Shown in pieces: positions 8,143 through 16,545 of a DNA stretch of 64,000 nucleotides (within the stretch, counting starts at the first letter, position 1; every line of letters starts with the position of its first letter). A program made the position numbers and the translations under genes. A model generated the notes under the pieces. It had not been told where the DNA came from. It searched no databases and was given only the letters and a program-made list of their open reading frames with translations. Origin of the DNA: Lysobacter sp. M2-1 (GTDB lineage: Bacteria > Pseudomonadota > Gammaproteobacteria > Xanthomonadales > Xanthomonadaceae); NCBI RefSeq assembly GCF_022662495.1, contig NZ_JAKPBU010000003.1, positions 62,001 to 126,000 of the forward strand, given 5' to 3'.

Positions 8143-9561
8143 CTAGGTGGAGAGGTACTTGTCCCACAGGCGGTTGCGAAACCGGTTCCGCGGATCGATC
8201 GCGTCCCTGATCCGTGCGAACGCGATGTGCTCTGGGTATGCGCGCCGGAACTGCATCGGCGTTGCGTGCAACCGGTACGGAAGATAATAGCGTCCGCCAT
8301 GGTCGAGTGCCGCGGCCACTAAACGCTGTGTCCAGCGCTCTGTTTCCGCGTCGGCCCCGGCCCAACTACGCTGTTTGTGGTACACGACGAACGAAAACAC
8401 GTCGGTCTCCGCCCAACGCAGCAGCGAACGCGTGTCCGCAGGCGAATGCCGGATCGAGACGTTCAGTATGTTCGCCTGGCTTGCGATCAGAATCCTGCGC
8501 ATCTGCCTGGTAAAGGAGGCAAACGCTTCGACCGGAACGAAATACTCCTGCAGAAGATAGGTAGATACCAGCCTGGTACGCGGCTCCAAAGACCTCACAT
8601 CCAGGCTCGCTTCGTGGTTGCGCCAGGTCACGGCCGGTTCGCGCATGAGCTTTTCGGTAAGGAAGCGGTCGCGCACGAGTTCAAGTCCCGGCAATTCGGT
8701 CGCAGACCAGATCAGGGTCTGTTCGCGCGAGTAGTCCAGATCGCGCGGAACCAAGCGACGCGTCTGCGTCAGCGGCGCATCAGTGCGCCTCCAGTCGATT
8801 GAGAGCGGCGCATCGAATTGCGGCGGCATCAAGTCGGCGTTGTGCAGCACCACTTCCGGGTCCGCCAGTACGCGCTCGAGGAAGAACGACGGATACTCGT
8901 CCAGGCTGATGCGGTCCGCTCTGCGCCCGATACGGTCATTCGGATCGAGATCGAGTTCGACCTCGGTCACCACGCCCAAGCCGCCATAGCCGCCGAGTAC
9001 CGCTCCGAACAGATCGGCCTCGCGAAGGGTGGAGAGTTCGCGCACCTCGCCGCTGGCGGTTACCAACTGCAGTGCGCGCACCGTTCCGGCGATGGGTCCC
9101 TTGCCGACATAGCGCCCGTGGCAATTCACCGAAACCGACCCGCCAACCGTGAAGTTGCTATAGCTCTGCATTACCTTTACCGACAACCCGTGCGGGTCGA
9201 TCGCATCCTGCAAGGCGCGCCATGACATCCCGGACTGCACGCGTACCACGCCGGCCTCGTGATCGAGCCACAGCAACCTTCGCATCGAGCGCATGTCGAT
9301 GTGCAGGGAGTGCTCGCTGGCGATCTGCCCACCCATGCTGTAGCGGCCGCCGCCGATCGAGACGGTACCTCGGGTGCGCGTCAGGGCTACCTGGATCTCG
9401 GAGGTGCGCGTCGGCCGCAAAATACTATCCACGACGACGGGATTCAGGCCGCTCACGTCATCGACTAGCGCGCTGGCCGGCTCACGAACTCCACACCCGA
9501 CTGCCATCCCCCCGAGCGCCAGGCCACCGCTGTACAGGAACTCGCGCCGACCTGGTTTCAT
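8143..9561 (-). CDS. Secreted FAD-binding oxidoreductase, VAO/ALO-like, atypical base composition
   Basis: This 472-residue protein has an N-terminal RREFLYSGGLALGG, a twin-arginine-like signal, followed by VGCG, a possible lipobox, which suggests export with bound cofactor. The FAD-binding PCMH domain shows LRPTRTSEIQVALTRTRGTV and IGGGRYSMGG. GGSVSVNCHGR corresponds to the FAD-attachment region of the family, and the C-terminus RIRDAIDPRNRFRNRLWDKYL resembles sugar-lactone oxidases. The substrate is unknown. Several stretches (around 8461-8580) are only about 50-55% G+C by hand count, below the neighbours, which suggests acquisition. The start at 9561 places the RR motif correctly. Confidence 0.82.
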   Translation of the reverse strand: MKPGRREFLYSGGLALGGMAVGCGVREPASALVDDVSGLNPVVVDSILRPTRTSEIQVALTRTRGTVSIGGGRYSMGGQIASEHSLHIDMRSMRRLLWLDHEAGVVRVQSGMSWRALQDAIDPHGLSVKVMQSYSNFTVGGSVSVNCHGRYVGKGPIAGTVRALQLVTASGEVRELSTLREADLFGAVLGGYGGLGVVTEVELDLDPNDRIGRRADRISLDEYPSFFLERVLADPEVVLHNADLMPPQFDAPLSIDWRRTDAPLTQTRRLVPRDLDYSREQTLIWSATELPGLELVRDRFLTEKLMREPAVTWRNHEASLDVRSLEPRTRLVSTYLLQEYFVPVEAFASFTRQMRRILIASQANILNVSIRHSPADTRSLLRWAETDVFSFVVYHKQRSWAGADAETERWTQRLVAAALDHGGRYYLPYRLHATPMQFRRAYPEHIAFARIRDAIDPRNRFRNRLWDKYLST

Positions 9562-9624
9562 GGCAGGAACAACGCGGCCGCTGCGCCAGGTTCCGCCGAT
9601 GCCCGGCGGGTGCCACGACATACC

Positions 9625-10422
9625 TCAACCGGCATGCCAGCACCAGTGCCACGGCTCGTAGACGATGCCGTGCGGGTTGTCGCGCGGATAACTCATGGCG
9701 AAGCCGAAGCCGCCGGCGTGCTGCTGCAGCCAGGCGAACGCTGCAGTCTCTTCGAAGGATTCCTCGGCCGGCGGTTCGTCCGGCGTACCGATGTCCAGCG
9801 CCAGGCCGGAATGATGCTCGCTGTAGCCGGGTGCGGCGTTGACCGCGAGTATCTGCGGCACCGTCTGCCCGCGCGCCAGTTTGCGTTCGAAGATGCCCAA
9901 CTGGTAGTCGTGGCTGCGATAGCCGGAGATCGCTTCCAGCACCACGCCGTCGCGCAGCGCGGCATCGCGCATGTGCTGCCACGCGCGCGCTGCCCGCACA
10001 TGCAACCACAGCGGACGGCGGTAGCGGTCGAAGCCGGCGAACGCCAGCCAGTCGGGTTCGGGCACCAGCGGCAGGCCGCTGCGCACGCCATAACCGTCGT
10101 CGAGCCCGAGCGCATCGAGTCTGTCGTGCAGGCGATCCAGCGGCAGTGCAGCGACGTGATCCAGCCCAGGGCGGGCATGGCGCGGCGCATCGAGCAGATC
10201 CAGCGCCGTGTCGATGCCCGGTTCACGCATCAGATACGTGACCAGCGGCAGCAGACCACCGGCTTGCACCGCGGCCAGGTAGCGGCCGTCGCGCTTGCGC
10301 CGCAGGACCTGGCGCGACTGCGACAGTGCGCGCGCGTCGGAGTTGCTGCGCGCGCGCAGCAGCCATGCGGGCCAGATCTCGATCTCGGCGGTGTTGTGCA
10401 GAACGCGGGGCAGGGGACGCAT
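9625..10422 (-). CDS. M15/VanY-type D-alanyl-D-alanine carboxypeptidase-like protein
   Basis: This protein of about 265 residues has a C-terminal VanY domain containing the zinc and catalytic motifs GYRSHDYQLGIF, PGYSEHHSGLALDIG (SxHxxGxAxD) and YEPWHWCW (ExWH). The N-terminal 120 residues are family-unknown. No clear signal peptide is visible. It probably trims D-Ala from peptidoglycan stem peptides. ATG 10422 is used; a GTG two codons earlier (10428) is equally possible. It is separated from the FAD oxidoreductase by 63 bp. Confidence 0.88.
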   Translation of the reverse strand: MRPLPRVLHNTAEIEIWPAWLLRARSNSDARALSQSRQVLRRKRDGRYLAAVQAGGLLPLVTYLMREPGIDTALDLLDAPRHARPGLDHVAALPLDRLHDRLDALGLDDGYGVRSGLPLVPEPDWLAFAGFDRYRRPLWLHVRAARAWQHMRDAALRDGVVLEAISGYRSHDYQLGIFERKLARGQTVPQILAVNAAPGYSEHHSGLALDIGTPDEPPAEESFEETAAFAWLQQHAGGFGFAMSYPRDNPHGIVYEPWHWCWHAG

Positions 10423-10447
10423 GCGCACAGGTTAGCGCAGCGCTTCT

Positions 10448-10639
10448 TCAGCGCGAACGCCAGCCCCAGACCGCGAGTGCCCCGCACAGGATCGCCACCG
10501 CCGCCGAGGCGCCGACGGGCAGGTCGAAGCCGCCGATGCGCACCGGCAGGCCGTCGATCGCGCGCCATCCCTGCGCGAGTGCGACCAGGGCGAAGACGAG
10601 GGCGGAAACGGTCGCGTAATGGTTTCGCGTTGATTGCAT
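10448..10639 (-). CDS. Small two-helix membrane protein
   Basis: This 63-residue protein has two hydrophobic segments (ATVSALVFALVALAQGWRAI and SAAVAILCGALAVWGW) joined by a short loop. The start at ATG 10639 is fixed by a GGAGG ribosome-binding site seven bases upstream; a further ATG at 10651 would lie ahead of that site. The family was not recognised. It lies between the VanY-like gene and the PH-like membrane protein, all on the minus strand. Confidence 0.6.
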   Translation of the reverse strand: MQSTRNHYATVSALVFALVALAQGWRAIDGLPVRIGGFDLPVGASAAVAILCGALAVWGWRSR

Positions 10640-10686
10640 GACGACCTCCATTCGGTCTTGGCCACGCCTGGCAGGAGGAACGGCGG

Positions 10687-11235
10687 TCAGTGTTGCGCGA
10701 TGACGCGCAGTGCATCGAGCAGGACTTGCGGCTGTTCCGGGCTGAGCAGCAGCAGACGGCCGTCGCGGCGCGGCAACACCAGCACCCGTTGCCGGTCGGT
10801 CAGCAGGCAGATCGCACGGTTGCGGTTACGCAGCAGGTAATGACCGGCGTTGAAACCGGGCAAGGTGAAGCCGCCCAGTTGCAGCATCGGCTTCAACTCG
10901 GTGCGCTCGTCCAGGCTCAGCACCCGTGCCTTGTCCAGCTCCAGTTCGGCGACCGGGACCTTGCGAGCGAAGACGAGCGCCGCAGCGATCACCAGCCTGT
11001 CGCCTTCGATGCCGATGGAGCGGTGGGTCAGCGCCACGCCCAGTCCGACCGGCAGCAGCGCGGTGGCGAACGGCACCACCAGCCACCACGGCACCGGATT
11101 GGCTGCCGATTGCTGGTGCGTCCCTCCCAGGTACGCCACGAGCATCAGGCCCATCCACAACGCGACCAGGAGCAGCCAGGTCCAGTGTTGCAGCGGCGCG
11201 AGCTGGAATGCCCGTCTTTGCGCGGTCTGCTTCAT
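10687..11235 (-). CDS. Membrane protein with bacterial PH-like domain
   Basis: This 182-residue protein has two N-terminal membrane helices (WTWLLLVALWMGLMLVAYL, about 18-36, and WWLVVPFATALLPVGLGVAL, about 50-69). A beta-rich domain resembling bacterial PH domains follows (IGIEGDRLVIAAALVFARKV, then LPGFNAGHYLLRN and RQRVLVLPRRDGRLLLLSPE). No function is assigned. It begins 3 bp after the hydrolase stop, so it is likely in the same transcript as the genes at 11239-12937. Confidence 0.65.
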   Translation of the reverse strand: MKQTAQRRAFQLAPLQHWTWLLLVALWMGLMLVAYLGGTHQQSAANPVPWWLVVPFATALLPVGLGVALTHRSIGIEGDRLVIAAALVFARKVPVAELELDKARVLSLDERTELKPMLQLGGFTLPGFNAGHYLLRNRNRAICLLTDRQRVLVLPRRDGRLLLLSPEQPQVLLDALRVIAQH

Positions 11236-11238
11236 CGT

Positions 11239-12570
11239 TCAGTGCGCCTCGATCCAGCCGGCGACATCGGCGATCAGCTGCGCATCGAGCTGGCCGGGCG
11301 TGCCGTATTCGGCCAGCGAGCCTTCACCTTCCCCGGCGATGCCAAGGTGGTTGAGCTTTTCGTACAGCTTGAATGCGACCTTCGGATCGTCGTGGAAGCC
11401 GGCGCGCCAGCGCTGCCAGTCGGCATCCACCACCTGGATGTCGCGTGCACCCTGCAGCACCAGCATCGGCAACTTCGCCTCGCGCGCCTCGACGACAGGA
11501 TCCACCGCATCGGTACTGCGCCAGTAGCTCGCCGGCAGGCCCATCGGCAGCGCGTCGGCCGCGGCGTCGCCGTCCTTGCGCGCAGTCTGCACCTGCAGTT
11601 TGAGCCTTTCGATTGCCGCTCTCTCGGCGTCGCTGGTCTTGCCGTCGCCCAGCACCGCCATACGCACGTTCTGTTCGATGAGGATGTCGAGCAGCGGCCG
11701 CGCCGGCGCGGCGAACAGCACGAGCCCAGCGACATCGCCGGCCTTGAGAGCGATGCGCGGCGCAAGCATGCCACCCTGGCTGTGGCCGAACACGAAGACC
11801 CGCTTCGGGTCGACGCCCTCGGTGGCGCGCAACGCCGCGATCGCGGCGACGGCATCGTCCGTGGTTTCGTCGTCGATGGTGTAGGCCCGCTCCGCAAAAT
11901 CCTGCGGACGCGCCTGGGTCCGCTTTTCGTAGCGCAGTACCGCGATCCCCTGCGCGGCCAGGCCGCGCGCGATGTCGAGAAATGGCCGGTTGGGTCCGAT
12001 GGTCTCGTCGCGGTCGTGCGGGCCGGAACCGTGTACCAGCACCACCGTGGGCCAGCCCGCCGAGGGCGGCTCGCCCTTGGGTATGGCCAGCGTGCCGGGC
12101 AGGGCGCGATCGCCTGTGCCGATCCCGAAATCGCGCTCACTGAAACCGGCATCGTCGGCAGGTGGGGCCGGTGCGGGTGGCGGTGCCGGCTGGATCAGGA
12201 AACCGGAGATCCTGCCGTCGGCGGCGACAGCCACTTTCGCGACGAGTCCCGTCTTTTCGTATGGCAGCGGCACCGTGACCAGGCTCGCGCCGCCCTGCGT
12301 GTCCACCGTCGGGTCTCCGCGACCCTTGGCCGTTCCCGCGTGCGCAGGCAGTGATTCCCACACCGCCTTGAGCTTGGCGGCGGGCACCGCTTTCGCCATT
12401 TCGGCAGTGAACATGGATTCGGCCTGCGCGTACTCGCCCGCGTTCATGCGATCGAGCAGCCGTGTGGCAATTGCCGTAGGTGATGGCGCGTCCTGCGCCG
12501 GTACAGGCGGTGCGGTCAAGAAGGCTGCAGTCGCCAGCAGCGCCGCGAGCATTCCGATGCCCGGGTTCAT
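11239..12570 (-). CDS. Secreted DUF3887-alpha/beta hydrolase
   Basis: This 443-residue protein has a signal peptide (MNPGIGMLAALLATAAFLTA..PAQ). A DUF3887-like N-terminal domain (about 25-120: ATRLLDRMNAGEYAQAESMFTA) is followed by an alpha/beta hydrolase domain. The nucleophile elbow is GHSQGG, the oxyanion region VLVHGSGPHDRDE, and candidate acid and histidine are in LQGARDIQV and EKLNHLG. This is the domain order of secreted carboxyl-esterase-like proteins. ATG 12570 is preferred because AAGGAG lies at good spacing; GTG 12576 would be too close to it. The upstream DUF4177 stop lies 3 bp away. Confidence 0.85.
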   Translation of the reverse strand: MNPGIGMLAALLATAAFLTAPPVPAQDAPSPTAIATRLLDRMNAGEYAQAESMFTAEMAKAVPAAKLKAVWESLPAHAGTAKGRGDPTVDTQGGASLVTVPLPYEKTGLVAKVAVAADGRISGFLIQPAPPPAPAPPADDAGFSERDFGIGTGDRALPGTLAIPKGEPPSAGWPTVVLVHGSGPHDRDETIGPNRPFLDIARGLAAQGIAVLRYEKRTQARPQDFAERAYTIDDETTDDAVAAIAALRATEGVDPKRVFVFGHSQGGMLAPRIALKAGDVAGLVLFAAPARPLLDILIEQNVRMAVLGDGKTSDAERAAIERLKLQVQTARKDGDAAADALPMGLPASYWRSTDAVDPVVEAREAKLPMLVLQGARDIQVVDADWQRWRAGFHDDPKVAFKLYEKLNHLGIAGEGEGSLAEYGTPGQLDAQLIADVAGWIEAH

Positions 12571-12572
12571 CG

Positions 12573-12755
12573 TCACAACTCCTTCTTGAAGATCAGTTTG
12601 GCGGGCTGCAGGCTGTGGCCGCTATGCAACACCTGCACCAGCTCCCAGCCGGATGCGCCTTGCCTGGTGAGTTCCGCCTGGATCGCCTCGGCATTCACGC
12701 GACCGGAAAAGCTGGGCTTGATCTCGACCACCTGGTAAGTCCAACGCTTGCTCAT
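12573..12755 (-). CDS. DUF4177-family small protein
   Basis: This 60-residue protein opens [16 protein letters not shown] and closes [14 protein letters not shown], with [11 protein letters not shown], the pattern of DUF4177 (small alpha/beta domain, function unknown). Its start overlaps the stop of the ribbon-helix-helix gene upstream by four bases, so the two are translationally coupled. It appears to be the third gene of the SPFH operon. Confidence 0.8.
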   Translation of the reverse strand: MSKRWTYQVVEIKPSFSGRVNAEAIQAELTRQGASGWELVQVLHSGHSLQPAKLIFKKEL

Positions 12756-12937
12756 TTGCTTTCCTCTCCCTCGTTGCCGTGCCTGGATTTCGGCAGCCGG
12801 CCCGCCTTGCGCAGCGCATCGCGCAACACATACTCGATCTGCGCGTTGAGGCTACGCAGCTCGTCGTCGGCCCAGCGCTGCGCCGCTGCCAGCACCTCGG
12901 CATTGATCCGCAGCGGATAGGCCTTCTTCTCGCTCAT
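12752..12937 (-). CDS. Arc-type ribbon-helix-helix DNA-binding protein
   Basis: This 61-residue protein has a beta strand ([11 protein letters not shown]) followed by two helices ([31 protein letters not shown]), the Arc/MetJ-type fold. The N-terminal strand would read the DNA major groove as a dimer. The frame stays open upstream to 13327, but homologous-looking sequence begins at MSEKKAYPL (12937). It lies between the SPFH gene and DUF4177. A repressor role at the tandem palindromes upstream of the SPFH gene is inference. Confidence 0.8.
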   Translation of the reverse strand: MSEKKAYPLRINAEVLAAAQRWADDELRSLNAQIEYVLRDALRKAGRLPKSRHGNEGEESK

Positions 12938-12953
12938 GCGGCTGGCGGCCTGC

Positions 12954-13028
12954 GCAGGAGCGGCATCAGCCGCGAGTTCCTGATCTTCATGGCCTCGGGG
13001 AAAAGCCCGCGACTCACGTCGCTCCTGC
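12954..13028. repeat. GCAG-headed inverted palindromic repeat pair
   Basis: The left arm begins GCAGGAGCGGCATCAGCCGC. The reverse complement of the right arm begins GCAGGAGCGACGTGAGTCGC. It is the same family as the element at 690-765, but the left arm carries compensated changes (GCGGC..GCCGC) that keep its own palindrome. It lies between the SPFH gene and the ribbon-helix-helix gene inside the presumed operon. Confidence 0.8.
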
Positions 13029-13040
13029 ACAGGGTCGTCA

Positions 13041-13922
13041 TCAGTAAATCGTGCCGGCGTTGACGATCGGCTGGGTGGCGCGCTCGCCGCACAGCACCAC
13101 CAGCAGGTTGCTGACCATCTGCGCCTTGCGCTCCTCGTCCAGCTGCACCACGCCGTTCTTCTGCAGCTCGGCCAGGGCCATTTCGACCATGCCCACGGCG
13201 CCGGCGACGATCCGGGTCCGCGCGGCGATGATCGCGTTGGCCTGCTGGCGCTGGAGCATGGCCTGGGCGATTTCGGGCGCGTAAGCCAGATGGCTGATGC
13301 GCGCATCGAGGACCTGCACGCCGGCATCGGCCAGGCGTTCGGCCAGTTCGTCCTTGAGGTGCTGGGACACCTCGGCGGCGTGGCTGCGCAGCGCGATCTG
13401 ACCGTCCTCGTGCTGGTCGTAGGGATAGCTGGTGGCCATCGTGCGCACCGCCGATTCGGTCTGGATGTGGACGAAGCTTTCGTAGTCGTCGACGTTGTAG
13501 ACCGCCTCCGACGCGTCGACGACCTGCCAGACGATCACCGCGGCGATCTCGATCGGCGAACCATCCAGCTCATTGACCTTGAGTTTGCCGCTCTCGAAGT
13601 TGCGCACGCGCATGGAGACCTTGCGCTTGGCATAGAAGGGGTTGTTCCAGCGCAGGCCGTTGTCCTTGACCGTGCCGACGTACTTGCCGAACAGGCTCAG
13701 GACTGCGGCCTGGTTGGGCTCGACCTTGTACAGGCCGATCAGGCTGAGAAACGCGAGCGCGCCCAGTAACACGCCACCCACCAGCCTGGTGGCCGAAGGG
13801 GTGCCGGTCTGGGGGTCCAGATGGGTGCCGCTCACGAACAGCCAGGCGGCGAACACCGCGACGACCAGCACGGCCAGCAGGAAGGGGATGCCGGGCAGAG
13901 AGCGAAGGGGCAGTTCTTTCAT
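13041..13922 (-). CDS. SPFH/Band-7 domain membrane protein
   Basis: This 293-residue protein has two N-terminal membrane segments ([18 protein letters not shown], about 14-31, and [19 protein letters not shown]). An SPFH domain follows ([30 protein letters not shown], then [42 protein letters not shown]). Beyond it lies an Ala/Glu-rich coiled region ([38 protein letters not shown]). Such proteins form membrane scaffolds. ATG 13922 (MKELPLRS) is chosen; an upstream GTG at 13946 lacks a ribosome-binding site. Confidence 0.9.
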   Translation of the reverse strand: MKELPLRSLPGIPFLLAVLVVAVFAAWLFVSGTHLDPQTGTPSATRLVGGVLLGALAFLSLIGLYKVEPNQAAVLSLFGKYVGTVKDNGLRWNNPFYAKRKVSMRVRNFESGKLKVNELDGSPIEIAAVIVWQVVDASEAVYNVDDYESFVHIQTESAVRTMATSYPYDQHEDGQIALRSHAAEVSQHLKDELAERLADAGVQVLDARISHLAYAPEIAQAMLQRQQANAIIAARTRIVAGAVGMVEMALAELQKNGVVQLDEERKAQMVSNLLVVLCGERATQPIVNAGTIY

Positions 13923-13962
13923 GGCGACGATCTCGGAGGTCCCCACCTCGGAGCGGGTGGGC

Positions 13963-13989
13963 GATATATTGATATCAAATTGATATCAA
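13963..13989 (-). promoter_or_regulatory. Tandem palindromic operator overlapping the SPFH promoter
   Basis: Two identical 10-bp palindromes TTGATATCAA lie at 13969-13978 and 13980-13989, an 11-bp repeat period or about one helical turn. An extra GATAT half-site is at 13963. The sequence is strikingly AT-rich for this genome. Read on the minus strand it offers TTGATA as a -35-like element and an AATATATC region downstream, 40-70 bp before the SPFH start. Binding by the ribbon-helix-helix protein of the same operon is inferred. Confidence 0.65.
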
Positions 13990-14021
13990 AATTCCAGAAG
14001 CATCCGACAAACGGTCGTTCC

Positions 14022-14921
14022 CTAGGGCACCAGGTAGAACAGCGGTGCGGGGCTGAATTCACCGGTGGCGAACAAGCCCCGCCCTCCGGCGGACCAGGCC
14101 ACGGCCTCGGCCTGGGGAATCCACGGTAGGGCGCGCAACTCGGGCCGCCGCCTGGTCGCCTTCGTCCAGGATTCGCTCGTGCCGTGGCGCCGGTACAGCA
14201 CCAGGTCGCCGTAGGTCATGACCGCCAGCGTGCGGGCGTCCGGCGACAGGTCGGCCGAGGTCACCTGGCCGTGCAGCCGTGCATGCACCCGGTTGCCCCG
14301 GCGCTCGTGCTGCCCGGCCTGCGGAATGCCTGCCAGGGTGCCCAGTCTCCGCGCCGTTTGCGGCCGGGTGGCCGGTCGCAGCGGCAAGGCAAACAGTTCG
14401 GGCGGACGGCGCTTCTTCGAAACCAGCAGGACCTGGCCCGCGGCCGCATCCACCGCCACGGCCTCGCAGTCGCGGGCGCCATCGGGCCAGCGGAACGCGA
14501 TCGACCACACTGGCTTCAGCGAACCGTCTTCCAGGGTCGCTGGCTCCTCCACCACGTGCAACTGCAGCGTGCGGCGCAGGCCGCCGTTGTCGCCGGTGTC
14601 GGCGATCAGCAGGTAGTGGCGGCCGTCGAGTTCGAACGCGGCCAGGTCTTCCCAGTCGGTATTGGCCACACCGTCGATCACGAAGCGCGCCTGTTCGCGA
14701 CCGCGCCTCGACACGGCGTACAGCGCCGCGTCATTGCCGCCGTCGTTGACCAGCCACAGCACGTCCTCATGCACGCGCGAAGCGGCCATGCCGCTGATCT
14801 CACGGAGGCGCTCGTCGAGCACCAGCCCGGCCAGCCGCGCGAACGGCTCTTTCTGCGGTGCGCACGCCAGCAGGCACGCGGACAGCGCGAGGGCAATCAA
14901 GAGCTGCGGACGGCGGTGCAT
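14022..14921 (-). CDS. Lipoprotein with probable beta-propeller fold, function unknown
   Basis: This 299-residue protein has a lipoprotein signal (LLIALALSACLLAC, Cys about 20). Repeating strand patterns resemble a secreted propeller: ISGMAASRVHEDVLWLVND, HYLLIADTGDNGG, ARDCEAVAVDAAAGQVLLVSK, TSADLSPDARTLAVMTY and AEAVAWSAGGRGLFATGE. Conserved acidic residues in NDGGND, DTGDNGG and DCEAV could bind metal. I do not recognise a named family. It ends 100 bp from the SPFH start and is read in the same direction. Confidence 0.7.
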   Translation of the reverse strand: MHRRPQLLIALALSACLLACAPQKEPFARLAGLVLDERLREISGMAASRVHEDVLWLVNDGGNDAALYAVSRRGREQARFVIDGVANTDWEDLAAFELDGRHYLLIADTGDNGGLRRTLQLHVVEEPATLEDGSLKPVWSIAFRWPDGARDCEAVAVDAAAGQVLLVSKKRRPPELFALPLRPATRPQTARRLGTLAGIPQAGQHERRGNRVHARLHGQVTSADLSPDARTLAVMTYGDLVLYRRHGTSESWTKATRRRPELRALPWIPQAEAVAWSAGGRGLFATGEFSPAPLFYLVP

Positions 14922-15034
14922 GCCCGAAGCATCGCAGATTCGTGACGGTCCGGTGAACGGCCGCGTCTCACGCCGTGGCTCCCAGGTCTGCGATCATGCA
15001 GTCAGCCAGAACGGCTCAGACATCGACGGCAGGC

Positions 15035-15436
15035 ATGGACGGAAACAACGGCTACGCGGTCTTCTTCTTCCCGCAGGCGCTCGAGGCGTTGGGCGATGCG
15101 ATCAAACCCTACCTGCAGGATGGCCCCGCAGGACAGCACGTGATCTGCACCGGCATCGACACCGGCGGCGCGCTCATCGAGCTGACCCTCAACGGCAAGA
15201 CCACCGACGGCAGGCAGGTGGAGATGGAACTCATGGTGCCCAGCGGCATGGTGCGCATGATCGTCTCAGCCCGCAGCGATGAACTGTTCGGCTTCGGCCC
15301 GCACGCGCTGAAGAGCGTTGTGCAGCAGCTGGTGCCCATCGCCGATGAAGGCGACGCGGCAAAAGTCGAATCGGATCAGCCGACGCAACAGAACCCCCAA
15401 GACGATGCCCAAGCTCCCAAACCGGGCGTTGCGTGA
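15035..15436 (+). CDS. Hypothetical soluble protein
   Basis: This 133-residue protein starts MDGNNGYAVFFFPQALEALG. It has alternating strands and helices (GIDTGGALIELTLNG, VEMELMVPSGMVRMIVSAR) and a Gln/Pro/Asp-rich disordered tail. No catalytic motif is visible. An in-frame ATG at 14996 would add 13 residues with little similarity to a protein core. It stands alone between divergent and unrelated genes. It looks like a conserved xanthomonad protein of unknown function, but no search was made. Confidence 0.6.
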   Translation: MDGNNGYAVFFFPQALEALGDAIKPYLQDGPAGQHVICTGIDTGGALIELTLNGKTTDGRQVEMELMVPSGMVRMIVSARSDELFGFGPHALKSVVQQLVPIADEGDAAKVESDQPTQQNPQDDAQAPKPGVA

Positions 15437-15539
15437 CGCGTCCGGCAAGGCATGATCGGGGCATCGCCGCCGGAATTCGGCATCCGATGAAGCCAGGTTC
15501 CCGGCGCGAATCGAATCCAGCCCAGACGCCTACCGTGAA

Positions 15540-15938
15540 ATGCCGTTGATGGAGCCGAAGCCGGCCAATTTCCTGATCCCGTTACTGCTGTGCGCGCTTG
15601 TCGTCGGGACAACGTATTCGGCGGACGTGCGCCCCGTACTGGTCAGGGCATTTGGTGAATATCCGTTCGGCTTGCCGGTCACTCACGTGGTGGCCATTGG
15701 TCAATGCTTCGTGCTGCTGCCTTTCGCCTATTCGATCTATCACTTCGTGCACATCGCGCATCGGGCAGCGGCGGAAGGCCGGAGCCTGGGGACGTTTGGT
15801 CTGCTGTCGTATGCGGTGAGTGTTGGAAAGCGTCATCCTGAACTGCGTAGATCGCAGGTGATTTCCCTGCTCGGGTTGATCTACTTTGCGGCGGTGTGCG
15901 CCGCCTGGATCATCTATGCTGACATGCGGGGCATCTAG
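15540..15938 (+). CDS. Small membrane protein, three hydrophobic segments
   Basis: This 132-residue protein has membrane segments at about 10-26 (FLIPLLLCALVVGTTYS), 47-70 (HVVAIGQCFVLLPFAYSIYHFVH) and 108-126 (VISLLGLIYFAAVCAAWIIY). No family was recognised. ATG 15540 is used; ATG 15549 is possible. No convincing ribosome-binding site is seen for either. Base composition is slightly lower in G+C than the neighbours. Confidence 0.55.
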   Translation: MPLMEPKPANFLIPLLLCALVVGTTYSADVRPVLVRAFGEYPFGLPVTHVVAIGQCFVLLPFAYSIYHFVHIAHRAAAEGRSLGTFGLLSYAVSVGKRHPELRRSQVISLLGLIYFAAVCAAWIIYADMRGI

Positions 15939-16006
15939 GCGGCGCCCGGGGCGCGCAACGAGCCGGATCGCTCGCCGCACGGATCTGTCGCTGTGCAGAG
16001 GACACC

Positions 16007-16396
16007 ATGACCGCACATCTGGACCATCTCATCATTCCCGCCCGCGACCGCAATGCGTCGGCCAGGCGAATCGCCGAGTTGTTCGGCGTGCCATGGGCGA
16101 CCAGCGGGGTCGGGCCGTTCTCGCCGGTATATCTCAACGACGGCCTGACCCTCGACTTCGACGAGTGGGGCGAGAACGTGCCCAGGCAGCATTACTGCTT
16201 CCGGGTCGGCCAGGAGGAGTTCGAAGCCATCCTCGATCGCATCCGGACTGCGGGCATCGCCTACCGGAGCATGCCGCACGGGCCGATGGATCATCAGATC
16301 AATACCGCGCATGGCGGCAGCATCGTCTATTGGGAGGAGCCCGACGGCCACGTCTGGGAATTGCTGACCGTCAGCTACGCGCGCCAGCCGGGCTAA
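16007..16396 (+). CDS. VOC (glyoxalase/bleomycin-resistance fold) family protein
   Basis: This 129-residue protein starts MTAHLDHLIIPARDRNASAR, giving the first metal-ligand His. The second half contains GGSIVYWEEPDGHVWELLTVSY, the usual C-terminal VOC signature with the terminal Glu ligand. FGVPWATSGVGPFSPVYLN is the substrate-side strand. The reaction is unknown; the superfamily spans isomerases, dioxygenases and drug-binding proteins. Confidence 0.82.
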   Translation: MTAHLDHLIIPARDRNASARRIAELFGVPWATSGVGPFSPVYLNDGLTLDFDEWGENVPRQHYCFRVGQEEFEAILDRIRTAGIAYRSMPHGPMDHQINTAHGGSIVYWEEPDGHVWELLTVSYARQPG

Positions 16397-16545
16397 CCAC
16401 GGGATCGGCGTAGGACGGCAATCGGCGTGCGATCTGCATGCGCGGCCACGGACAGATGCCGTTCAATGATGTGTTGCTAGCGTGAGATCGCGCCGCGCGG
16501 CCGTGGCGCCGGTTCTGCTCCGACTGCAGGGTTCCCGGGCTCCTC

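Noticed and set aside
12938..13327. N-terminal extension of the ribbon-helix-helix gene through the repeat
   Set aside because: The extension overlaps the SPFH coding region and encodes repeat sequence; the fold starts at MSEKKAYPL.
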